In this document: piece by piece, positions 1 through 10,300 of the stretch
Layout: each line of letters begins with the position of its first letter
Numbering within the stretch: position 1 is the first letter of the stretch
The notes under the pieces: generated by a model
The model's input: only the letters and a program-made list of their open reading frames with translations
Database searches by the model: none
What the model was told of the DNA's origin: nothing
Assembly: GCA_016802295.1 (NCBI GenBank)
Contig: JAESIW010000200.1
Span: forward strand, 4,030,327-4,094,326
Direction of reading: 5' to 3'
DNA: 64,000 bases
Source: Brachionus rotundiformis
Lineage: Eukaryota > Rotifera > Eurotatoria > Ploima > Brachionidae
Translations under genes and position numbers: made by a program

Positions 1-70
1 TTGTGCCTAATTTTCCACTTTCTCAATAACTAAAAATCTTTTGCTTTTTATTTAATCGCTATTTAATATA

Positions 71-155
71 GTAGTAGTAGTAGTAGTAGTAGTAAATAAT
101 ACTGCGACCCTATTGGGTTAAGCTTCTTCGAAGCTATGGCAGTAAATTAGAATAT
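71..155 (-). mobile_element. 3' tail of a non-LTR retrotransposon with trinucleotide repeat end
   Basis: On the minus strand the block contains ATAGCTTCGAAGAAG, which also occurs near 14628 in the 3' part of the non-LTR element on the plus strand. It then runs into an (ACT)n microsatellite (GTA repeats at 71-93 on the plus strand). Short 3'-only copies ending in a simple repeat are typical of 5'-truncated CR1-like insertions. The family assignment is inference. Confidence 0.55.
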
Positions 156-1089
156 CTTTTTATTATCTATTATAATATTTGATAATTTTAAGCAATATCA
201 TCTAGCAAAATAATTCATTCTTATATTTATTCGCTATTATAGATATTTTCTTGATCTCGTTTTTGGGTATTTTCACGAATTCTAATTTAAGACTGCAAAA
301 TATATAAATAAAAATGAATAAAATACGATTATCTATTATCTATTAAGTTTTAATTTAAAGTTGTTAATGTTTTTTTTAATTAATGTTCTCAAGATATTCT
401 AAAAAGGCAAAATAAAGAGGGAAATCGTTGACATTTTCTTTTGCTGATTATATATCTGAAATTAGAAAATTCTAGATACAATTTTTTGATCATAAATTTT
501 TCATTTTATGTTTTAAGAACAATTTTTATTTAATTTATATTAGTATTTTATTAGATTCAAATTTTGAGTGTTTAAGGTTTTTGTTAATTTTTTATTGCTG
601 ATCTTTTACTTATAACAATGTTTAAATCGAACCTTTATCAAATAATATTTTATTTTTTCTCTCTCTCTTTCAGAGTATAATACCCAATATTGAAATTAAT
701 CCTTTTCTATTTATTTTATAAATTTTTTGATTATTGATTCACAGGAAATCGCACTTTTAATTTATTTTTTGTTTTAAAAGATATGTCTTTTCTAATGATG
801 AATTTAAAAACTTAGGCTAATAGGTTTTATAAGAGTTCTGTTTGGTTTGATTTTAAGACGAAGCAGAAAAAGAGAAAAATAAAAATTTTTTGGTTTTTTG
901 TCAATTGAAAAAAGAGATAATTTTATAGAAACTAAAAAATACTTTAAATAATGGAGACAACACTTGAACCTTTTAAGCTATTGAAAGACATTTATAATCA
1001 TATATTAATCAAATATTAGCAAAATAGAAACTCTCATGAAATTAAAGAAATCAAATTTCCGATCATTAAATAAATAGAAATGATTTAGT
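156..1089. other. AT-rich spacer, no gene seen
   Basis: No open frame with recognisable protein content and no clear repeat apart from a short CT run near 658-671. Confidence 0.6.
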
Positions 1090-2577
1090 CTACGGAATAG
1101 AGAAATTTTTTCTTAATCGAAGCTCAAACTCAGGAAAATCTAATCTGATCATTTTTGAATCTGGAAAAATATCTCTACCATATTTATTAATTTCGCTTTG
1201 AGTCAATTGAGTATCGATTTCTTTAAGACAACTTATAAAATCCTCTATGCAAACAAATTTATCATTTTTTCTCTTTAGTAGCTGGATCAAATTTTGAAAA
1301 CTTTTCAGCTCTTCTTTTTCAAATTGTCGCTTTAGAGCCTTGGTAAATATGTTATCACTCGAGGTTAAAAAATCACATAGCTTATGCAAATTTATCTTAG
1401 AGTCTTCCCATAGATGCTTTTGATTTTTTAGACAGTTGAGCAATTCAGTTATTGAATTATAATTTTTGTGTCCATAACAATTTTTGATAATTTTATTTAG
1501 ATCACTTGGTTCCATGCTAATTTCATTAATTCTCTGCACCAAATTGTAATAAAAAGAGCCAAGAGAAGAATAAAACCCTAAATGAATTCGATCGCTGGCT
1601 TTGTCATCAAGCAAATGTCCCATTGACTTGGCTGGTCCAAAATTAGAGAAGCGTTTACATGCCTCTTTAATATTCACCACCCATTCCAGAGCTAATTCTT
1701 TAGATTTAAGTTTACTTTCAAAATACTTCATGGCAAATCGACTCATTTTTGGCAATGAACTCCGATTCAAACTGAGTAAATAGTCATTGTCTATTTTAGA
1801 TATAATCAATTCATTAATGTAAAAATCAAGCTCCGACAAATTTAGATTTCTATTAAAAATTTTATGAACAAAATCAGAATTTCCTTTATGAGAGATAAGA
1901 AAATATTTATCATCCAATTTTTGGGTTTTAATTTCAATTAATTCCTGGTCAGAGTCCGAATTTTCATCAGCATCTTTGGTGTGGCTTTTAGAACCTGTCA
2001 ATTCGCTTACCAGGAGCCTTATCATGTTAATACTAGATTTAAAGGTCTGATCATTTGTGGTCACATATCTGCACCTGTTCCAATCTGGTCTTGGAGTCAG
2101 AATTCTTTTTGACTTTTCAGTTTTTTTTTGCAACTTGGTTATTTCGTTTTTAAGTTGAGATTTTAAATTGTTAAGCTTTAAAAAGTCTTGTTCCATTAAT
2201 GACATGTCTTGCTTCAGCGAGAAAAAAATTTTTTCTTCTTCCAAGTAATTAATGTTGAGAGAGTCAAATTGATCTTTATTGACAACTTCAGTGTAATCGT
2301 AATCAATTAGTTCAAGATTTCTGATGCAGTCTGATAAGCTGGAGCGAACTTGCTTCAGTTGCGTCTCAAGATCATTGGCATCGTTTGAACCAAATAACTT
2401 GTGGTTCGAGACCACACTTCGAAACGGGGTAGAAGGTTCCAATAATTCTATATTTTTATTTTTTTCAGTTGGAAAATTTATTTTTGAATTTATCATTTTT
2501 TTAACTAATTTTATGGTCTCTAATAGTATTTTTTTAAATTTGATAATTAGCTTTCTATTTTTTAAGCATATATGCAT
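1090..2577 (-). CDS. Coiled-coil protein, possibly TSNAXIP1-like
   Basis: This is one uninterrupted 495-codon frame. The first 35 residues are basic and hydrophobic and look non-coding in style, so the Met at residue 28 (about position 2496) may be the true start. Residues 70-155 are rich in Lys, Glu and Leu with heptad-like spacing and probably form a coiled coil. TPRPDW follows at 161-166, then a mixed alpha-helical region to the C terminus. A TPRPDW-type motif after a coiled coil recalls the N-terminal domain of translin-associated factor X-interacting protein 1 and relatives. I hold that match only weakly. No signal peptide or membrane segment is seen. The gene diverges from the ion-channel gene, 198 bp away. 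Confidence 0.7.
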   Translation of the reverse strand: MHICLKNRKLIIKFKKILLETIKLVKKMINSKINFPTEKNKNIELLEPSTPFRSVVSNHKLFGSNDANDLETQLKQVRSSLSDCIRNLELIDYDYTEVVNKDQFDSLNINYLEEEKIFFSLKQDMSLMEQDFLKLNNLKSQLKNEITKLQKKTEKSKRILTPRPDWNRCRYVTTNDQTFKSSINMIRLLVSELTGSKSHTKDADENSDSDQELIEIKTQKLDDKYFLISHKGNSDFVHKIFNRNLNLSELDFYINELIISKIDNDYLLSLNRSSLPKMSRFAMKYFESKLKSKELALEWVVNIKEACKRFSNFGPAKSMGHLLDDKASDRIHLGFYSSLGSFYYNLVQRINEISMEPSDLNKIIKNCYGHKNYNSITELLNCLKNQKHLWEDSKINLHKLCDFLTSSDNIFTKALKRQFEKEELKSFQNLIQLLKRKNDKFVCIEDFISCLKEIDTQLTQSEINKYGRDIFPDSKMIRLDFPEFELRLRKNFSIP

Positions 2578-2775
2578 AAAATAAATGATGGATTCGATTC
2601 TAGTTAGATAATTTGAAAATATATTTTGGATAAGAATTCTTTAGTTTGTTTTAAGAAAAAATGTGACTATTTTTTAGATATTAGAAATAAAAATGCTAAT
2701 TAATACTAATTAAGCTGCTTTGATTAAGTTTTTAGTATTTGGTGAGCATTAGCGCCAAATGCTGCAAAGTTCGAA

Positions 2776-5616
2776 ATGAAAATTCTAATATGTATTTTAA
2801 TTCTGTGCTTAATAAATGGTAACACTAATGGTATAATTGGAAACGAAAAAGGGTCTTTAGAAAGCGAATCAGAATCCAATGTGAGCAAGATCTTAAACCA
2901 AGTTCTTAAAAATTACGACAAAGACGTACGACCAACAAATAATGGTATAATTTTTTTAATCTTTTAAAAATTGTTTATTACAAAATTTAAGAAAGTTTAT
3001 TTTAATTACATAAATTTTTCATATTCCCAATTTATTTTAATAAGCTCAAAATAACTCTTGTCTTCAAAATAATTTTTTCTTGGTTCCTCTGGCAATAAAT
3101 TAATAAAAAAATCTATCAACAATACTACACATATTTGTAATCTGTCATATAAAAATATGCAGTCAACAATCTTAATTAAATTTGGACAGTTATAGATATT
3201 TTTTTTAATCAATCATAATATATAATTTAATTTTCTGCTACCATTTTAATCACATCATTGGCTTGGGAGACTGGAACTACCAAGTGTAGTCCGTTCGGTT
3301 CTAAAAAGTACCAAATTTCGGCCCATCAAAGAAGAGTCAGACTCAAAGAACAAGTCAAGTGACTTTCATGTAACATTTTAACCATGAGCCCATATTTATT
3401 CGAATATATTTGACAAAACGATCATTATCAAATTCATTAATTAAAATATTTATTTTTGATCAATAAATTTCAAGTTTTTTAAGCTCAAATTAATAATTAC
3501 CTAACTAGGTTAATTTGAATTTTTTTTATAAATTTTTTTATTGACTATTTAGCTTATTAAGCTACAGACTAATACATATTATTATTTTCATATCTAAATT
3601 GGTTTATTATAAAAGATAGCTTGCCTTCAAAAATAAAAGTTGACATATATGTCCGAAGCATGAGCAAAATATCCGAAATAGACTCAGAGTATACCTTCAA
3701 CTGCTATTTTCGACAGCGATGGCAGGATAAGCGATTGTCTTTCAACTCTGGTCCTGACATGATTATTGTCAATATAAAACTACTGGAAAAAATATGGCAA
3801 CCATACACCTATTTTGCTAATTCAAACAAAGCCTACATGCATAAAGTACCAAGTTCTAATAGATTCTTTCGAATTAACCGTGATGGAACTGTTTTATATT
3901 CCATGAGGTAAGACTTAATTGATATTTTAAACAAGTGATTATAATTAAAATGATTAAAAATTTTAATTTAATTTTTCTAGAGTTACATTAACAAGTAAAT
4001 GCCCCATGGATCTAAAAAATTTTCCAGCCGACTTACAAAAGTGTCCTCTTTTCATTTCGTCATGTAAAAAATAATTAAAATTCTTATCTAAAATTGCATT
4101 AATTGTAAACATTAAGTTGTTTATTCTGTAAACGAAGTAGAATATATTTGGAATAAATCATTCAAGGAAAAAAAGGCAATCAATGTCGCCCAAGATATAC
4201 AAATGTCTCAGTTTGATCTTCTTGGCACCGAAGAATTAGCGACCAACACTGTTCTTAATAGAAGTAATTATTAATAGCACTTTAATTCAATTAAAAAACC
4301 CTCCAAATTAAAGCATAAAAAAACTTTTATCAAAATTAAAATAAAATTTAAAATGAGTGAAAATTCTATTGCATACCAGAAAGCTTTGGAACACTTGAAA
4401 AAATACAAAAGTCAAGAACTGAGAGATAATAGTGACAAAGATCATTTCTATTCCTTTCTGTATCATATATCTTTAGATAATTTAATCGAATTGGCATATA
4501 AAAATGTTTATTATCAAATCTCGTTTGTTTTCTTTGCTATTTATTTTATTTTTTTATTTTTTATAATTTTTATGTTGATCATACAGTTTCTTAAAAAAGT
4601 TCTTTTATGTTTAAAAAATTTATTTTATGTCAAAAAAGTCAAAAATTTAGAGAGTAAATGTTCGCTTAAAGAGACAAATAATTTTGATACCAAACTATCA
4701 GAAGAAAATTGTGATTTTTCTCTCATCGTATCTGAATTAGAAAGTATGAAAAATAACAAAGATAATAATATTAAGTTACGAAGGAGCTCGGGCTCCATTA
4801 AGCTAGACCAAAATATCCCACTTTGCACCAAAAATTTAGACAAAAATCTAAAAAAAACTCTCTAATTTTTAGTCAATCAGTCATGTTTGGTGGGAGTTTT
4901 TAAATTCAAGCGTCAATTAAACTATTTTTTTATTCAAATTTATCTGCCATGCATTTTGGTGGTGCTTGTGTCATGGATCGGTTTTTACATTGAAAGAGAA
5001 GATGCAGTTGACAGACTTTCACTAGGTAAGTTTAAAATTTACCAGAAAATTTTAACTTTTCACAACCTTAAAAGGCGCTCTTTCGATCTTAACTATGGTT
5101 TATTTAATTATGGAATGTAAATCAGATTTGCCTAAAGTAAAATATTTCACCGCTCTGGACATCTATTTGGTTGTTTGTTTTATGTTTATTGTATCATCTG
5201 TGCTAGAATACAGCATAGTGCATCTACAGATAAAACAATTAGATGAACAAGATACCTTGATTGTTTACAGATACCTGAGCCTGAATAGACGCGGAATAAA
5301 AAATTTCAAACAAAGCTTAAAGGCGATTGAAAGAAATGCTGGTTTGACAAGCTCAATCGAAGATGTTAAGTCAAAAAATGAATCTTCAAACAAAGATGTC
5401 TATTTGAGTGACAGATTTAAGCTTCTTGGTTTATTAAAAAAACAAAATTTACGAGCCAAAGTTCTTTCTGTATTAAATTCAGACCCCAGTTTGGAAAAAT
5501 ATAATCGAATTAGCAAAATAGATTTGTATTCCAGAATTTTCTATCCGATTTCTTTTGTCTTGTTCAATTTATTTTATTGGAAATATTATTTAAATTCCAG
5601 AGATCTGAACGAATAA
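2776..5616 (+). CDS. Cys-loop ligand-gated ion channel subunit (GlyR/GABA-R/GluCl-like, unusual pore)
   Basis: Six exons are read as 2776-2944, 3616-3907, 3981-4063, 4117-4263, 4873-5025 and 5075-5616, giving 461 residues with all phases consistent. Exon 1 encodes a signal peptide. Exon 2 carries the ligand-binding core with IYVRSMSKIS and YFRQRW. Exon 3 holds the Cys-loop, Cys161 and Cys175 with 13 residues between. Exon 5 encodes M1, exon 6 encodes M2 and M3, and M4 lies near the C terminus (YSRIFYPISFVLFNLFYW). The overall sequence resembles anion-selective members. The usual Pro-Ala-Arg before M2 is replaced by Val276-Asp277-Arg278, and the 6' Thr is Leu284. It is a postsynaptic-type membrane receptor; ligand and ion selectivity cannot be read from the sequence. 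Introns 1 and 4 (671 and 609 bp) are long for this window. Confidence 0.9.
4353..4865 (+). CDS. ORF nested in intron 4 of the ion-channel gene; single-pass membrane protein
   Basis: A complete 170-codon ATG-to-stop frame lies wholly inside the intron at 4264-4872, on the same strand as the host, and its stop ends 7 bp before the splice acceptor. The protein has a polar N-terminal ~50 residues, one strongly hydrophobic segment at about residues 53-80, a basic stretch, then a polar Ser/Lys/Glu-rich tail. There is no similarity I recognise. In a genome this AT-rich a 170-codon frame with mixed amino-acid content is unlikely by chance but not impossible. It could be a nested gene, an alternative terminal exon or a fossil. 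No promoter is evident. Confidence 0.45.
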   Translation: MSENSIAYQKALEHLKKYKSQELRDNSDKDHFYSFLYHISLDNLIELAYKNVYYQISFVFFAIYFIFLFFIIFMLIIQFLKKVLLCLKNLFYVKKVKNLESKCSLKETNNFDTKLSEENCDFSLIVSELESMKNNKDNNIKLRRSSGSIKLDQNIPLCTKNLDKNLKKTL

Positions 5617-6171
5617 ATTTTAATTTTAAAAAAATTATTTTCTTTAATAATGTATAAAATTTTATATAGTTTTTTGTAATTATTTCTATTAATTCAATTA
5701 GGTAAATTTTTTTTGAAATAAATTATTCAAACTTTAAATTTAAAATTAATTAAAGTTCATATCCTTATGAATCTAAAAAGAAAATATTTAATTGCTTTCT
5801 CATCAATAATTAGAGTCTAATAGACTTAATTATAAAATTTACAGATAAAAATTTTAATTAATCGATCAAAAATTTACATTTGCTACTAAATGTCACGATA
5901 TTTTTTAAAGTCTTATTTTAAAGGTTTATAACAATAATTTTTATAAACAGGTTGTTCCAAATTGATATTTAGAATAGAAAATTTTTGTTTTATTCTAAGT
6001 TAGTTTTTAAAATTATCTATATTTTATTTGAATCTAAATAATTTTAATCAGTATCTGAACCACTCACTGCTTTTTACAATGTGATGATTATAAACAAGAT
6101 GTATAAATCAGCTTTTGGTTATTATTTGTTTAGTTTAATCTAAATCAAATAACTCTGAACTAAAACCAAGG
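5617..6171. other. AT-rich spacer between convergent genes
   Basis: 3' flanks of the ion-channel gene and the minus-strand Ig-domain gene. No coding content recognised. Confidence 0.55.
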
Positions 6172-6970
6172 CTAAAATGCTAATATATAAATATCTGACC
6201 TGGATGGTGGCCATTCTTGGTTGTCTAATTCTTCTTCAAACACTATTGGCACATTGAAACCATCCACATTGATGTTACTTTGTCTTGACCAAAACAAACA
6301 TAAAGACCACTGGATAACATATTTACTTGTCTAATAAACAAGTATTGATTTGTATTAAACGAATAAAATACATTAGATCCAATCTTGATACTTTTACCAG
6401 AAAAAAACTCTTTATTCTTGAACTTGGCATACCATTGAGAATTTTCATCTGAACATTTTAAATAAACATCTTGATTATTGATGTATGTAACATTTTCTGT
6501 ACCAATTATGCTTAGTTTGTATGTTCGCTTAATCTCACCAAATTGGTTAAACACTTGACAAGTATATTCAGCTAAGTCAGTGCTTAATAGACTCTTAAAC
6601 TTGAAAAGCATCAAATTTCTGACAATCCCATACTCTTCTTCGCTTACCACGCGACCATTTTTGTACCATAACACACTCGGTTTAGAAGATCCACTCGCTA
6701 AACAGTCCAGTTCAAAAGATTGTCCTTTGTAAAGGTTATAAATTGGTGGTTTGATAGATTTCAAAAAACTGGTTGGTGACCCTTCTTAGTTGTTGTAGTT
6801 TGTGGAAAAATTACAAGTCCAGTTTGACTTTTCAATTGTACGTAAGAGCTTTTAATTGTTTGACCACCAGCTGAAATTTCCTCACAATGATACCGTCCAG
6901 CGTCAATATTCATAAAATGGTTAATTGATAATTTAGTTGTGTTAATTTGAAATCGGTATTTTGTTTCCAT
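6172..6970 (-). pseudogene. Immunoglobulin-domain protein fragment, frameshifted
   Basis: Two overlapping minus-strand frames encode consecutive Ig-fold pieces. The upstream frame (6970 down to 6764) has the end of one domain with DAGRYHC. The downstream frame (to 6243) holds a full I-set-like domain (Cys in LDCLAS, Trp in VLWYKNG, Cys in EYTCQVF) and a third domain (LKC, QWYAKF, GLYVCFG). The frames meet at a run of six A at 6763-6768; one base more or less would join them, so this is either a real frameshift or a homopolymer sequencing error. Beyond 6243 another frame continues to a stop at 6172. The 5' half of the first domain and any signal peptide are missing upstream. It resembles cell-surface or secreted multi-Ig proteins; the subfamily is unknown. 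Confidence 0.6.
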
Positions 6971-7350
6971 GTTTGTAACATAAGATAAAATAAGATGACT
7001 AAATAAAGTTAAACCGGAAATCCTTAAAAAATTTAAATTTGCTTGTTTAGAAAGATTTGGAGCTAATCAAGTTTTATACAGTTACGAAAAAAAATTAAAT
7101 TAAATAGATGAAAATGAGTGAAAATTATTTTAAGAAATACTAAGCATTTTATTAGAATTTCATTCTCGAAAATTATTTAAATTTAAATTTGTTCTTAACT
7201 GCAGAACACACGACTAGTTTCAACATTTACCAAAAAAAATAATTTTAAAATTTTACAAGTTGAACATTGAATAAGATAAATTTCTTTTTTTACGCTTGAC
7301 GCTTGAATTTTTTAAAATTCATTATTTAGAATAAATTTCAAATCCAAGAT

Positions 7351-10300
7351 ATGGCTGATGGAACCGAAGAAATAAGAAATTTTGTTAATAGTGGAAGAAA
7401 TGTCCTCGAAGCAATCGAACACTCTATACCATTTTTTTCTCAATTAGGTCAATTAAACAATACCCTGACTAGAATTAATTCAAGAATGGATTCTATAGAT
7501 ACCAATATTACAGAAATGAGAGCTGATATTTTGAACACAAAAACAATGATCAATCAATCTGAGGAAAATGCAAAAAAACGTCTCTATAATTCCCAATATT
7601 GTATCTCTTATGAATCAGAGATTAATTGGATCGAAGTAATTTTAAATAGATTTCAAAATGTACCGTTTACCCTTGCAAAGAGATGCATGCACCAAAAACC
7701 AAAACTCAGGTTTTAGCCCATGCATCACGTTACATCTCGCCCATGTTAAACTTTCCCCCCTTTTGATGCGTGCATTAAAATGCAGATTTTTGCTGTTTAA
7801 CGCCGCGTTAAAACCCAAAACTCGGTGGAAAACGCCGCGTTAATTCTTGAAAATCGAATTTAGATGCGGCATCAATAATACATGTTAGTCATTAACTTAT
7901 TTTTGAAATTCAAATTTAAATGCCGGGTTAAAAATTGGAAAAAAAAATTAATTAATTAATGATTAAAAATTATTTTTTTTATTAAAAATACATTTTCTAG
8001 TTTTAAGTGCGGGGCTAATATTTAGATTTTTAAGTAAAGATTTGAGGAAAAGATTGGAAAAAAATTGAAATTAAAAATTTGGATATTAAAAATATTAAAA
8101 TGAAAGAAAGCTAAAATCTTCGTTTTTAAAAGTATACAAATTAAGTTCTTCTTTTTGATTTTTTGGCTTTTTCTTTCAAAGCTTTTGTATTTGGACTATC
8201 TGGAGGACGACCTCTTCTTTTTAGTAATTGTGGGCCTTGTTGGGTCATATTTGGAACTGATACATTAATTGAAGTTGACGTTTGCGTTGATTGAATATTT
8301 GTGTCAAGAGAATCGCCCGGTGAAGTTCTTTGTGACGTCATAGATGGTTGTATTAACTCACCTAAGTTAAATAAATTTATTGGACGTAACAATGGGGATG
8401 GTAGCTGTGAGTGCTCTATTACTGGTGTAACTTGTAAACTACTACCTTGGCTAATGCTATCAGATGAAGATGTATGAGAAGATGTTGGAGAAGGCGTTAA
8501 AATATCTGATTGGTTGTCTGTTTGATTCAGCACGACGGCTGGTGATTGATCAGTGTTGATATTAATAATTTCATCAAACAGCAATTGATCTTCATTGACA
8601 AAACCATCACTATCATCACTTTCATCTAGATCGTCTATGTAATCAGTTATAACAGTATTTGTTTGCAATATATGAGTTAAGCAAAAATGTAGATTATATT
8701 GATTAGTAATTCCACATTTACTGAAGCTACTCGTGATTACAGCTGAGTTAAAGTTTGACCAAATTTCGGATAGCCATCTAATGCAAAGAGCGTAACCGGG
8801 TGATTTTGCGTTACCGAATCGAGTATAAGTTCTTTCTTCTTCCAAAAACCATTTATTCCACCTTGTATGGTATTCTTTTTTCAAAGCACCAAACCAACTA
8901 ACATCTGCCGGCTGAAGAATGTTGGTCATTCTTGGTGGTATATACACTGGTGTAATGTTAAAAAGGTTTAACATTACACCAGTGTATATAACTCATTTTT
9001 GACGTTTGAAGTTAAATGGCATCGAGCAGAGTCTAAGTATAAATATATCTCATCATAAACATTTTCTAGCATATAAGGAACTAATATCGTCTTTATATAG
9101 TTTATCAAAACCCATTCATTAAATGTTGCACCAGTTTTATATTCGAGTTTTACATTGTTTGGCGCTACAAAATCCGGTAAGTCAGTTTTACGTGGTACAA
9201 TTATATAAATGGGAAGCTTATCTCCCTCTGAATTTGCAGTAAACGCGGCAGATATTCTTGTCCTTTCTGCTCCAGTAGTAAACGATTTGACACGTCTTGT
9301 CCCTTTTTCTTCATACGTATAATTTGAAGGGAAATCTAAATAAATACATGTTTCATCCATGTTAAAGATAATACCAGGTTTGTAATTTACAGAATTAACG
9401 ATTACTTGGCATTCACTAAAAAAGCTTTTTATTAAACAAATAGCATTTTTTGGAAGATCTCGACTACTGGTAGTGACACGACGTAACACCAAGTTTTTTC
9501 GTCTGCAAAAATTAACGAACCAGCCATTTGATGCTTTAAACTCAATACCTGATTCATTTGTGTTGGCATACAAAGTGTTATGAATTTCAGCAGCTTTGAG
9601 TTTGATTGTTGTCCCACTAAGACAGCATCCTTTAAGCCTTTTTTCTTTAACCCATGTGTAAAGATGGTTCTCCAATGCAGGATAATATGACCGATCGACA
9701 CTTGAACTAACGGCATATTTTTTTCGTTTGAGTTTAGTTTTCAAAATTTTAGACTCTGCTTTAATCCAACGACTGATTATACGTCTATCAATAAGATACT
9801 TTTTAGCACAATCATTAATACTGTTGCCTTTTTGGTAATGTGTTATAATTTTTAACTTAAATTCTAACGTGTATCTAATACGACTTGGTGAAATTCCGAC
9901 TGGTGCTTCACCGGTATCTGAATTTCTAGTTGAACTATCAGTCCCAGATACAAATTCACTTTGACTGGAATCGTTCATTTTTTATATCTTAAAAACTTTT
10001 GTGAATATAAGCCAAGAAAAATGCTTAAGAAAAAGAGAAAGCGTGTATATTTCTTTTGAGTTATAGCTTTATTACAACTGCATTTTATTTTAAAAGCATT
10101 TTAGTTTGAAAAATCTAATAACAACATATACTTTTCTACTTTTTCCTCAAATCTTTACTTAAAAATCTAAATATTAGCCCCGCACTTAAAACTAGAAAAT
10201 GTATTTTTAATAAAAAAAATAATTTTTAATCATTAATTAATTAATTTTTTTTTCCAATTTTTAACCCGGCATTTAAATTTGAATTTCAAAAATAAGTTAA

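Noticed and set aside
3006..3212. 68-codon minus-strand ORF in ion-channel intron 1
   Set aside because: The duplicate at 15600-15790 has lost this frame, and composition is Ile/Leu/Asn-rich like non-coding AT-rich DNA.
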